Source: Apostichopus japonicus
Lineage: Eukaryota > Echinodermata > Holothuroidea > Aspidochirotida > Stichopodidae
DNA length: 64,000 bases
Direction: 5' to 3'
Assembly: GCF_037975245.1 (NCBI RefSeq)
Contig: NC_092577.1
Span: 9,647,013-9,711,012 of the forward strand
Below are positions 34,800-47,100 of this stretch, in pieces. Position 1 is the first letter of the stretch, and each line of letters starts with the position of its first letter. Made by a program: the position numbers and the translations under genes. The notes beneath the pieces are model-generated. The model was not told the origin of the DNA. It searched no databases and was given only the letters and a program-made list of their open reading frames with translations.

Positions 34800-36930
34800 A
34801 TTTGGATCGACGATTACATTTCGAGGTAGTTACATGTATATTGCTGACCCATACCCATTTCAGTTTTCGAACACCAAAAGAAGTTGACAAAACAGGAAGA
34901 CAGTTAAGTGAGGGCGCTATATATTATTTGTGATTTACAACTTCATATAAGTATCCGTTTATTTGAGTTTAGCACGGCTTGACATGAATCTCAATATTTT
35001 GACACAAAATAATGATTAATAAAGTACGTTCAAATTCATCTGATAAGCAAATATCACATCAGGGGTGTTTGTGACATAAAACCCGATATCTCAACTTGTC
35101 CAAAAGTAGCATGTGGAACATTCTAATAAATGCTGTTGGTATAGTTAATGTATATGTAATAATATAGGAAGACACGATGGAGGACACCAGGAACTGTAAT
35201 ATTAGAAAATGGGGTTCTGATTGTTACTCCCCTTGAAACTACCAACTTATTGATGAAACAACAACATTTCAACAGCTTATTGCGTCATAAAAACAGTAAA
35301 CATGAAAAGAAATAAAATTGTAACTTAAGAGATAAAACAACCTTTTGATATACTTCGAACAACAAATTTGCATTTTTTAGAAAAGAAACTAACGAAATGA
35401 CTTTGCATGAAACAGTTTTATGAAATAGTTCAACATATTGAATGATGGAAACATCGTTGTATAATTTTTATATAAAAAAATTGGAAGTTCGAATTTCCCA
35501 TATAGGCAAATGAATCAACAGCAAAATTAAATATCATTGGTGTAAGAATAACACCCCCACCCCCCGCCCCTCTACCACATTTACTCACTAGTTATATGGA
35601 AACTTTTGCTCTATAAACGGCCCTTTGTAGGAGAATTAAATGCTGTTGTATACGCACAGGAAGCGTTGCGGTTTTCACTCTCCCGAAATTGCATGTGAGG
35701 GCACCGCACACTGTGCTGTGTTCAGATTAGCCGCGTAAAGGAGGACTTGACAAATTTCTTACGATGCTTTTGATTTGCTGGTGAAAAGTGCGAGCCTTAA
35801 TATTGACCAATCAAGTCGAGTTTTATATCACGAGAGATAAAGATCAACGAACTCTTTTTGGCATAGGAAAGAAATTGGTTACGCAAAATAACACTTCAAG
35901 CAAGCACAATGTAAGCCTTTGGGACATTTTGAAGAGGTAAACTAGCTTCCTGGGCAACTGAATAGTTCATCCTCAGTAGTAGACACAAGTAGACACAAGA
36001 AAGGAGAGAAGAGATAGTGTCATAGTTTCCAGTCGACATATATCCAATGAATTAACTTCAACAATATTAAACATTTCTGAAAACACTCAGCAAAGCACAT
36101 ATCCTTCTACGCATGTATCCCTTTACAGATACACAGCATATAACCATGCACTTTTGACTTGTATTCATCGACAAACATAATGAGTAATAAAGATATGTCG
36201 GTATTGAAGTCAGAAGACCTACTGCAGATGTCCTTGAAGATCCCATACGTTCACTTACGATTCGATTTTACATGACCAGTATTACCATGCAACTGTGGAC
36301 TCAAAAATCATTCGTAAGCTATTGTTTTTAGGTCTTTTGAATCTGTTTATCATACACATTCTAAAATTCATCGCTTTCACAGATGCAGCGATAAAAGCAG
36401 CTTCCAAATATTTTGACCTTTGACCACAATTTTGGATACCCTACCATGCTCTTCACCGGCCATTTTCTGCTGACAATTGACGCTAAGTTACTTTCATCAG
36501 CTAATGGCTATTTCGTATCGGTTTAGTACAGCTCAAACGTCCATCTTCAATAACTAACCAAGATTCTTTTTGTACCCAGGACGAATTGACTTGTAAATGC
36601 TATAAAGCATGGTTTACTATGGTTTCCTAACATGGCGGACCTTCTTGCAATAAGCGTTTGTCTATATGAGCAGATTTTAGATGCCACAAGACTCCTGACT
36701 GTAGTTAACCAGCTTCTATTTTCCAAAACAATAAAAACAAAAGGATTTAACTAAGAAAAGACTGACATGTATCCAGAACCGTTTATTCATTTTCTTTATC
36801 CAAACCTTGCCAATGCTGATGTGAATTAATGTTTAATGAACTAAATATACTGGCATTACCAATCGATTTAAGCTCAATCAATAGATGGGAACTGTACATA
36901 TTTACTTGCTTATTGCAATGTCCAAATTTC
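34800..36930. other. No supported gene
   Basis: AT-rich intergenic sequence. A short C run lies at about 35550-35575. No exon, RNA or transposon end was recognised. Confidence 0.45.
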
Positions 36931-36931
36931 C

Positions 36932-37990
36932 TTCTCCCATGCCTTGAAAAGTCAGTTCGCCGAAGATCTCGCTATTTGGCATACAACTAAAAGAATTTCC
37001 CTATGCATCAGCGCACTTCAAAAATTCTCCAACACCCTAAGCTCCTGGTGTAGTAAATGGAGAGTTAACATTAATCCAAATAAATCTAAGCTTGTAATCT
37101 TTAAGTACCCTTTTTCTAATGACTCGACCAAGGACTACAGTATAAAACTTTTTGCGACTGACATCACACCCAGCAAAGAAGCTGATTACCTAGGAATTAC
37201 CCTAGATAATAAACTTAATTTTAAGAAACACGTCAACATCACTATCGGTAAAACTTGGAGAATCTTAAACCCACTAAAAAGCCTTCGTAATCTTAAATAC
37301 CTATCCCCACTCATTTTATTACAAATTTATAATTAAAAATTCAAGCCAATCCTTACTTATGGCAGTATCTGCCTCCTTAGTTGTAATAAATCCAAAATTC
37401 CCAATTAAACATTACTAATAATAAAGCCCTTAGAATTTATCTAATATCCCTAGCTATGTCGCCACTTGTAAGCTCCTTGATGCAGCAAACCAGCCAATAC
37501 TCATAGCTAGTACAGTAACTACTGTTCATGTTCCACAACCGTGCATCAGTAACTACTGCGCTGTGTTCATAACACGGTAACATGTGTTACAGGTGGCACA
37601 GTAATTACTGCAAGTTTTTTGTTACTGCAAATTTAAAATTTTAATTTAAAAAATTAAACATTTTAAAAATTTAAAACAATTTAAATTTAATGTTTAATTT
37701 TTTTAAATTACTACAAATTTTCACCTGTCGGACTCGTAGTTCAACGTGTAACAGCTTTGCAGTAATTACTGTGCCAACTGTAACACATGTTACCGTGTTG
37801 CGAACACAGCGCAGTAGTTACTGATGCACGGTTGTGGAACATGAACAGTAGTTACTGTACTAGCTATGAGTATCGGGTGAGCAAACTCTTTACCACTTTT
37901 TGAACAGCTAATTATTTCAAACAAAAACACCCTCCTTCTTGATCCCCTAATCCACGACCTCTTAATTATATACTTAGTCCATGAAATCTA
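36932..37990 (+). mobile_element. Non-LTR retrotransposon RT remnant, split by a MITE
   Basis: Open from about 36932 to 37336. It carries the RT YxDD-box equivalent changed to QFAEDLAIW, then LSSWCSKWRVNINPNKSK, ADYLGITLDNKLNFKKH, and a C-terminal KPILTYGS and NKALR segment after a stop and frameshift near 37336. The layout is that of jockey/CR1-type RT thumb regions. The second Asp is retained but the first is Glu, so it is not catalytic as written. A 377-bp foldback element interrupts it at 37497-37873, and degenerate sequence continues to about 37990. Confidence 0.75.
37497..37873. mobile_element. 377-bp foldback MITE inside the RT remnant
   Basis: Near-perfect terminal inverted repeats of about 120 bases: the left arm begins ATACTCATAGCTAGTACAG and the right arm ends in its complement. 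GTAACTACTG repeats recur along both arms, and the centre is A/T only. The outermost TA on each side could be the target duplication (Tc1/mariner-like), but this is not certain. Insertion into the RT remnant dates it as younger. Confidence 0.85.
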
Positions 37991-39867
37991 CGCTGAAAAT
38001 AACCTTAAAAGTACCCTAGATACCTTAGTTTTTTTAAACTGGGAGGAGGTTTCAGCCCTGTCAGAGTGAGGGGGCCCCTTGTTTAGGAACCCGGTGGCTA
38101 GAGGGCTTGTGAGTAAACCCCATTGGAATTGTCCTCCTCTGTTGAATAGTCCAGTCACCGGGAACTTTTTTTTTTCTTTTTTTTTTCTTAGCTGAAGGTT
38201 ACATCCCGGCAGTGTGGGTTTGCCAGGTCTGGGGCAACCCCCCATTATTTTTCCTAACTAGCTCCTTTCTCTCTTAAAGCTTCCAACTTTTGCACTGCTA
38301 GTCTTCAACCTCATTTGTTACTTTAAATTGCTGAATTGTCTGTTTTTTATCACCCCAAAAAAGTTCCAATTTACCAGCAGGAGCCGTACCTTACACGGCT
38401 CGAACAGGTGTGTCACTCTGACCATGCATTGAAAAGCCCATTAGGATTGTATTTTTTCAGACAAAGAAAGTATTTTGGTTGCTTCTGAACATTTTAGATC
38501 TATTTCACTTTCATCAAGTAACAGGTATACTCAAGCAGTGAGCGTTTGTTAAGTATAGTTATATGATAAGAGGGCGTGAGCATCTCTCCCTTGTGTGACC
38601 ATCTTCTTTGTTAAAAGTTGTATTCAACTAACAAATTATTGAAAGGACAAATCGTGACTAGAATCATTCACTTAGAAGTTTCGGAAACTAGGCGATCTGC
38701 AAGGCTCCACCACTCCCTCCAGGCATCTCCAAACTCGTAAAGAAGCACCGATGTAGACTCTTAATTTCCGCTTACTAGGATTTCTATGAGGATTTTCAAT
38801 ACTTTACTTTAGAAAAAAAATATTTAAGTTACAATATTGTCAATAAAACAATAACTCATTGCGCTGTGTACTGGGCTTTTCCTAATGTGAAACAGTAGCA
38901 GACTGCATACAGGCGAAAGTTGCAGATGTTCGTCGAGGTGATCATTTGTAAAAGTGCTGCGTCAGAGAAAAGTACTGTACAAAACTCTGACGCCCAGAAA
39001 GAAAAATGTTCTAAATCCCACTACGTCAAGACCACGCCTCTTTAAGGGTTGTTTTTGTGATCGGTGGTATTGTTACGTCACCATGTTCAAGGTCCAAATA
39101 ATTGGTTTCATTTATATCTAAGGGATGTACGTGATTAATCCAGGTTAAATTCCTCACTCGGAAAGTACCGTGTGTTACAAGGACAGTAAGGTTGTCTACC
39201 ATATATAACCGAGAATGGAACCACCATATGTTAACAAACTCCAAGTGAAATGTAGGTGCCCGTTAATCCTCTTTCCCACGTTTCAGTCCGTTAATAGCTA
39301 AGAATGTATTAACGTGTTAATCCAACAGTACTTACATACAGTAGGGATATTTGCCATTTGTTTTAAAACAATACACTAATACTAAAGAGGATAACGTTAT
39401 ATGGAATGTGATAATAACCTAAAGGTTTTCCTCCTGCCGTTTTCGTTTCCAAAACATTTTAGTGACAAATTTTACAAAGAGACACTTTGGTTTCTAGCAG
39501 CCATTCAGGAAGGTAACATATTCTGCTGGATCCTACACTTGCAGATTTCACCACCCTTTAACTATTTACTAAACAACAACAACATTATTGCCCTAAATAT
39601 ATGCAGATTTGTCGTATGAATTTAAGTCAATTATAAAATTGATTTACTATACCTATAACACTCTTAAATTAGACTGTGAAACCCATTAATTAACATTTAA
39701 CTCTCCAAACTTACTGACAAGACCAATAGATTACATGGATATTCATGACATGTCTGGCTATGTAGCTATGTGCATAATTACGACGGAGGAGTATAAAGAC
39801 CATTCACGTTACACTACGTATTTTAGACATCTAGTTTAGTTTACTCTAATTTGCAGCATGATCAAGC
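37990..39867. other. No supported gene
   Basis: 38040-38260 is GC-richer, with a T run (38168-38190), and may be the 3' untranslated tail of the non-LTR element. The rest is featureless AT-rich sequence. Confidence 0.4.
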
Positions 39868-39875
39868 TGTATTAT

Positions 39876-41393
39876 CAGCGACGTAGCCAGGAATTTGAAA
39901 GGGGGGAGCACTTTTTGCGATTGATATATATATTTTCATAAGTTGTAGGCACGACTATCTCAGCGGAGCGCCACCATCGGTTGGCGCGGAGCGTACAAGA
40001 AAATTTTTGGTTTTACAAACCCCCCAGATGGCCGGAAACGGCCCTTCCCGAGTGTTCATTCTGGTTCCCTGGCCTCTTGCTAACTTGAGACACCTCATTC
40101 AATATCACTTTTAAACCAAAAACACAAAGGAGTTAAAATAGTACGTAGTTCAATACTACATAATGTATTAACATTAGCAAGGTACATGTACAGAGTAGTC
40201 TTACTTTTTAACTTCTGATACTTGTAGATACAAAGATAGGCCAGAAATGTCTTTGATACAACTATAGCCAGTAGTTGTCTTTGATACAACTGTAGCTAGT
40301 AAATGTTTAAGTTAGCCTAATAACAGAAGGCGAGAGCTATCCGACGATTGCCATCTGATGCAAATTTCTCAACTGTTTTCTCAACTGAAATATTATCTGC
40401 GTAAACGGGTTCTTAACTACATGTTAAAAAAACTGACAAGATCGGATCCTACTGTCTTTTTCGGCGGGTAGAGTGTTGAATGAAACGGCACGCGATATGA
40501 ATGACAGCCTAGATGACAGAAGAATAGGTCACCTAATTAAGCCATATTCTTGCTACGTTCATTTCAATACTTTTTCCTGTCTATAGACTCTTAAACTCGT
40601 CCAGCAAGCTTATCGATTTGAATTATGGGTGTTTTAAAAAAAAAAGATAACTTGGCCAAAAAAATGTAGGCCCGGGCCAACAGTGCTACATACTGGCTAC
40701 GCCCCTGATCATATGATATCATTATCAGCAGATTTTGTTTCCTGTTTGAATACCTTTACATATTCGTTTGCATAATATATCAGAAAGACAAACATAGTGC
40801 TCTTTTACAATTTTTCCAGTAGGATGATTCTTGTTTATTGTCTAATGTCTGGACGTTAATACATTTGACGAACTTAACTGATGGACAATATAAACTTTCA
40901 TATTTTGTAATATAGTCAGATATGCAGTGGCCTAAAAACAAATATCGTTATCGCAGTGTATTAGCAGTGTAATAATTATTTATAGGAAGTGCGTATCACG
41001 TACGATTGCTAGCTTAGCTTCATAACATGCTGTTCGTGCAACAACTTAGCACGACTCATAGAACGACGTTGTCGACGTTACAGTTCGTGACATTCCATAG
41101 AGTGCGGTTAGGTAGGCAATATGTATTTTATTACGCAGTGGCCAACTGTAGGCTTGTAATTGGCTATAAGCTAAATTAATCTAATTGCATCTGCCAAACT
41201 AAGTAAGTAGTTGAATCAGTAGGCGTGAATGTTACTACGATTACAATCAAGTTAACGGAGCTGACGAGTATTCAAGATCAAAAGAGCACTGACAAAATAC
41301 CATGCTAAAAAAACGACAGTTTAAAAACAAAAATCGACACTGAAAGGGGGGAGCGGTCGCTCCCCCTGCTCCCCCCCCCTGGCTACGTCCCTG
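39876..41393. mobile_element. 1.5-kb composite hAT-like element with perfect 8-bp TSD
   Basis: Left end CAGCGACGTAGCCAGG and right end CCTGGCTACGTCCCTG (15 of 16 inverted), flanked by the identical octamer TGTATTAT (39868-39875, 41394-41401). No transposase frame is visible. A second right-type end (CTGGCTACGCCCCTG) occurs inside at 40692-40706. The block 39876-40706 is the longer form of the 316-bp element at 33952-34267. The element therefore contains the termini of two related elements. Confidence 0.8.
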
Positions 41394-41618
41394 TGTATTA
41401 TTGCTTTGTTTTGATCGATGATCCTGCTTTTAAAGTATCCCTTATTTATATTCTATATTCTAGTTTGTTTGTTAATGTGATCCTTGAAACTGAGATAAAC
41501 CTAGACTTGTGATTACGGTTTTTATAACGTTTCTTCAAAAGTTTTTTTTTAATAAAGTTTCAAAGCACTCGTACTGATAATATGAGCAATACATATAAAT
41601 ATAAATATATATATATAT

Positions 41619-41860
41619 ATTTTCCAACTCACTACGATTTTATATTTTACGAATTTATATAGGTTATTTATATAGGCTATTTATATAAGCTATATATATG
41701 TTAATTATAAATATGATATGGTTAAATACTAAATGAATATATATATATATATACATAGGCTATATATAGGCTATAAAAATAGGCTTTATAAATAGGGTAT
41801 ATATATATATAGGCTACATATATAGGCTATATATATAGGCTATATATAGACTATAAATAT
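41619..41860. repeat. SINE-tail fragment and TATAGGC minisatellite
   Basis: TTTTCCAACTCACTACGATTTT matches the sequence downstream of the tRNA-like element at 29708. It is followed by about 15 copies of a TATATAGGCTAT-type unit with TA runs. Confidence 0.7.
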
Positions 41861-42387
41861 AGTAATTATAAATATGATAAATGGTTAAAAACCGTTTGAA
41901 TGGGACGATTTCCATATATGATAATACACCACCTTAAATGTACTTCCATGACAAGTTTCAAAGAACTTATATTTACAATATGAACAGTTCCGAAACATCT
42001 CATAGAAACAAGATATTCGTATCTTTCATACTGTAAACACATAGACTCATTACTACATTTGAAGTATGACATGAAAGTACTATAATACATGTATATATAT
42101 ATATATTTTTTAATCCCATCTGGGTGAAATAAAAACACCCTTCATGTTACCTTAGTCCTAATAAATGGTGAAGGTGACTAATGTGTTTATTTATGTGAAG
42201 TTTCTTTCTTTCATTTGATTTTTTTTTTTAACCCAGGGAGTGTTGCACTTGTTCGCTTCTCGTACTTTTGGCTAAGATCATGTGTAAATTTCTGTTGTCA
42301 TATTTGGAGGACGCGTGATACATATTCAATGATGTTCACGCAGTCACAGTTTCGGTGTAAGGTGACTTGGGGTTGAGAGTTGATCAG

Positions 42388-42744
42388 TTAAAGGGAGTGA
42401 AGACTCGCGCACAAAGAAACGTCTCATGCCGGTAATCTGACCTAGTTTCGAATGAAGTGTTAGACACCACCATCGATCCCAGAAAGTACACACACAGCTT
42501 GCTACCGTCAGTAATTAGACAATATAGTGTACAGTCAATACATGCAGCTACGGTCAATACCCACAACACAGTGTACATAGCAGCGATGGACATCTCAGAT
42601 CCAGCTAAAGATAGCAAGGTATCACGTTTCATTACTGTCTGTAGTTTGTAGCGACAAGATAAAAAAATTACTTGCAAGCAACGGAAAGTTAACCTTTTTT
42701 CAGAGGGCGGCACGCGATTTGTATCGAGTCTGCAATGCCTTTAA
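42388..42744 (-). mobile_element. TTAA-flanked MITE, copy 1 (357 bp)
   Basis: Bounded by TTAA at 42388-42391 and 42741-42744, with inverted ends (AGTGAAGACTCGCGC on one side). It is the reverse complement of copy 58431-58787, of identical length, and related to 48974-49218. TTAA target sites are typical of piggyBac-type elements; the superfamily call is inference because the TTAA could instead be part of the inverted repeat. Confidence 0.8.
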
Positions 42745-44130
42745 GTAGTTTGGTTTTCGTGCCCCTGCAGATTCTGTCTTGGGCCACACATATTAAAAAA
42801 TTACCCTAAAAGGGTTATTAGTTTACTTTCGTTCACTGAGATGCGTAATCATGCTTACTCTTTGTACTTGTAATAAACAACAGTAAATGAATGAATGAAA
42901 TGAATGTAAGCTCATACATTTATTTTAAGCGCATGCAAATATGTAAATTGGAAAACTATACACATTTTGTAGACATCTGACAATATTTGTAATGAATACT
43001 TGACTATTCAAGCTTGTGAGCTGTATCGTTTTGGTATCGCACTAAAATATGAAACAACAGCATTTCATAAATTCCTCAAACTAAATTCAAATAACTGGCT
43101 TTCTTCGGCAGTTGTTTTGCTTTTTTTTTACTTTTAAATCTACCCTCTCTTGTAAACATTTTATATAAAAAAGAAAGTTACCGGTTTCGTTTTAGCTATT
43201 CTAATCACTACGTCACTGCCCTGTCCTCGTTTTTTCCTCGCCAGTATTGGCTGTAATTTTCAGCTTGTCAGCTTAAAACATTTAACAAGGCTAAATGTAT
43301 CTTAAAGAAGACTTCCCTATAACGTCATTCGCCACCGTACGACGTAACTATATCTATTCTGTACATAAATCCAATCCTGTTTGTAATATCATCCTATCAT
43401 GTGCATTTCACGATTACAAAAGGTTCCCATTGTTTCCACGGCCCCCAAGAAAACAATACCACAACAAGTAGCTGACTGATCAAACGAACCTCGAAATACC
43501 CCTTTTTAAACCCTCCTTATTTATGGCTTTATTGCTGTCTCATTATACACCGTTTTTTTTTTAGTGGGAGGACTTATTCTTGGTAAAGCTCAATGCCTAA
43601 AGAGACGTTATATCAAAAGGAGCATCATTACATCCTTTCATATACTCTTGTGCAAGGAACCATGACCGGAATGGGATGGTGTGATTGCGTCACAAACTAC
43701 GTAAGACAACCTGGACAATAGCGACGTATCTTCTTTTATACTAATTCCTTTAGAAATTGTCCTTGATACCCGCTTTATCCGATTATTATGTCCGTGTACA
43801 GCAGGCAGTCACAACCCTCGTACCCAAACATAGCACAAGGAAGGAATCTTTTCGTCCAGACATTAGATTAGAGTTTGTCCGGTGAGTTTAGTACAGAGTG
43901 ACTTCAGAAACTCTTCAGGGCATTTTAGACGAGTAACTGGGCTTCAAGGCTTCTCTCTAGGTTCGAAGGAGAGGCGTCTGAGGAGAAGTCATTCTAGTAT
44001 ATTATAGAAATAGAAAAGGGAGGGTAGGACACTTCACGGACGGCGGACTCATATAATTCCAGGTAAAACGACGAAAACTTAACCAGAAGACAGCCGACCC
44101 AAGGAGAAAAAGTCTAAAGGCAAAGCTAAG
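42745..44130. other. 5' flank of the protease gene; no other gene
   Basis: No other exon recognised. A TATATTATAG lies about 130 bases upstream of the protease ATG and could be a TATA element, but nothing else marks the transcription start. Confidence 0.35.
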
Positions 44131-44182
44131 ATGTTACGCGTGGTCCATCTCATTGGCCTAATATCGCTGGTTTTCATTTATG
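44131..44182 (+). CDS. Protease exon 1: start and signal peptide
   Basis: ATG in an AAG-ATG context (purine at -3) and 17 codons, [17 protein letters not shown], a clean hydrophobic signal core. Donor G|GTAAGT, phase 1. Joined to exon 2 it gives ...GDVSAQ, where cleavage after VSA is plausible. Confidence 0.85.
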
Positions 44183-47100
44183 GTAAGTTCATAAGCTAAC
44201 GTCTTAGAATTATTATTCTGATACAGTTAATGCTATAGAGAATGCATCGTGACTTCAGCGGTAACATGGAAATTTCTTTTTACCCGGCCTTAAGGATACA
44301 TTTATTTTCATTGCCAACAACTTGATCTATCTTTTACTTAAACTTTTAAAGGATTCAGTGTATTGCCCCTATTTGGCCCCTACCTTCCACCAGTGAACGT
44401 TTCTTTTCAAACGGACAGTTCCCCCAGTACCCACCCCATCCTCCCTCGTCAGCGAACACCCCCCCCCCCACCCGCAAGATTTTCACTGATGTCCATGACT
44501 AAGAAATGACGAAATTATATGTTACGTTCGAAACATTTTGCCTCAGATATGATGCAAGAGTAAAAGGGCAATGCAAACTCGTACATATATTGACAGTGTA
44601 AGTTTATCGAGACACTCTGAGCCACTTTCACTGCCGGCCGTGCATCGAGATATTTAAGTTAAAATATGTAAAGAATGAAGAGTTTGCAGCAATATTTGCA
44701 CGTGGAATGCACAACACTGAGGTTAATAGGTTATTAATAAGCTACTCATGTGAACACGTGTACGCTGCAATGTAATTTTTTTAGGCTCTGGTGTATGAAC
44801 AGGTTGCGTAATTTAGCAGTCTGAATTGTGTGTAATGCTGTGTAATGATGTGTAATGTATAATATCATTACATATTATTCTATATATATTATATTATAAT
44901 GGATATCGTGTGTAATATATAAGTAGCTATGCAAAACTGCCGTAGGTGTTAGCTATACTATTGTGTTATAACCCTGGAACCCTACAATAAGCCCATATCG
45001 GCAGTGGACTGTTATTTCTTTACAGTATAATCGAATATCACGTACGGGTTTTTTCAAGATATTTAAGATATTATTCTCAGATATTTATTCAGATGAAAAT
45101 ATCATAATGCCAATATAACCTAGGAAATATGTCATATCACCCATCTTTATAGCATGGCGACTCATCCCGAAATATGTGGGTCCCTAGATATGGGGGGGGC
45201 AGGGGAGGGCTTCATGTACGCCGCCCCTACATGCGGTACAAATTACGACGATCACAGAATACTAACCATTCCCTTCAAAATAAAACATATACTATACCTG
45301 CAATATCCCAAAATACAAAATTTCAGTAAAAAAATTCAGATAATTGTCATGATATAGAAAATAAAATAGGATATAAAAAAGTAATTGATATCATCCCAAA
45401 TTTTGTAATAAAAATCGCTCATTTTACAACAGTTCCTCAATTATTTGTTTAACCTTCTTCAAGATCGCTAATGTTGAAGTTTGCATAGGCGGCGATCCGT
45501 ACTTCCGAGTGGGGGATATGACCTTTTTGACTATCTAAGCGTAGCGTCACCATGGGTTGGCGCGAAGCGTACAAGAAAATTTTGGGATTTACAAACCCTC
45601 TAGATGGCCGGAAACGGCACTTCCCGAGGTTTCCAAGCGTCATATACCCAACTTTAAAATAGGGATATCATGTCCGAAATATCTCATAATCAGGATCCAA
45701 AATACTTTTTTTTTTAATTTCGAGTGTTATTTTGGGAAAATTGCCCCTGTCAATCTTGTTTCAGGCGCTACGTTAGAATGTTCGAGAGCTCTTTTATATT
45801 ATTCGATGAAGAAAATGGCCTGATGCAGGTTATTATAGGCCTATACACATGCAATACACAATTACACATAGTTACATTCCTAGGTACCGATTGCTAGGGC
45901 ATCCAGGTGAAACGTGTATTAAGCATTACCGTGGTAACATGAGATTCTCAGCTGTTCGAGGGAACAGGTACGTGTGTAGGCCTACATTAGGGCCTATATG
46001 AATACTATGAGGGTGCCTATATGTACTTTATAAATACCGTGGGCGCAATAATTCATTTTGTTGTTATATGGCCAATGAAGCCTACAGTCAAATATACTTG
46101 CTATATAAAGACGCTTTATTTGGAAGGATCGCACTGCGTTTATGGTAGGCGAGAAATGAAGCTAAAAAAGAGCCGTACATTCACGATGATGCATAAATGT
46201 AGGCATGAAAATATTCTTATCCCTGGCATTTGGTGGGGGATATGGTGTATTACATCCCCCACCCATTTTCATGGGGGGATATATCCCCCCTTCCCCCCCC
46301 CCCCCAGGATCGCCGCCCATGGAAGTTTGCATTGACTTTATATAGAGATTTTAAAGCTCACCTCCACATTTATCTTTCTCGAATATGCACTAATTTACAT
46401 GTTCAGAGTTCAGGATCTTGTCCAATGTCTTTTGTAAATACTATTTTGATTCAGAATTTTTTTTATTTTTTTTTTTGAAGGATTTCAATTTCTTATTTTC
46501 AACTAAGAATTCAATAAGATTGTCAAAGGGTCAAAGTGTGGACGTTTTCACATTACAACCAAAACCAAGCATGGCAAATCGGTGTTTTAGTTTAACAGGG
46601 GGCTCGAAACCAAATGCGTCATTCTACTCGTTGTTATGCGGAAATACATTCGGGTTTAAATATTTCACCTTGTATGCCGATTAAGAAATAAAACCTGAAT
46701 CATGCGCTGAATGGGGAGAAGAATATGCCCCTTAAGCTCAGCTCATCCTTTTCTTTTCAGCTTTACCAAGCTCCTCAATTGGTATACGCCTTAACCCATT
46801 CAGTACACTACCAAATAAACCGCTTAGTGTACAGTTGACCGGCCCCATTATGACATCGTTAAATTAACGTGCCAAGACTTTCGTTGGCGGAGGTGTTTTT
46901 ACTTGCATTTGTCATTGTGTGTATGTGTGTGTGCACTTGTTTTGTAATCTGACTGAGGACTTGAATAAAATATTTCAAGTCCTCATATGTTCATTCAAAA
47001 GAACTGCAACGCCCTGAGAAGAATTATATTGTTCAGGGGGGAGGGGGGGGGGGGGGTATCGTTAAAGTTACGGTACATGGATATGAACAATAGAAGAAAA

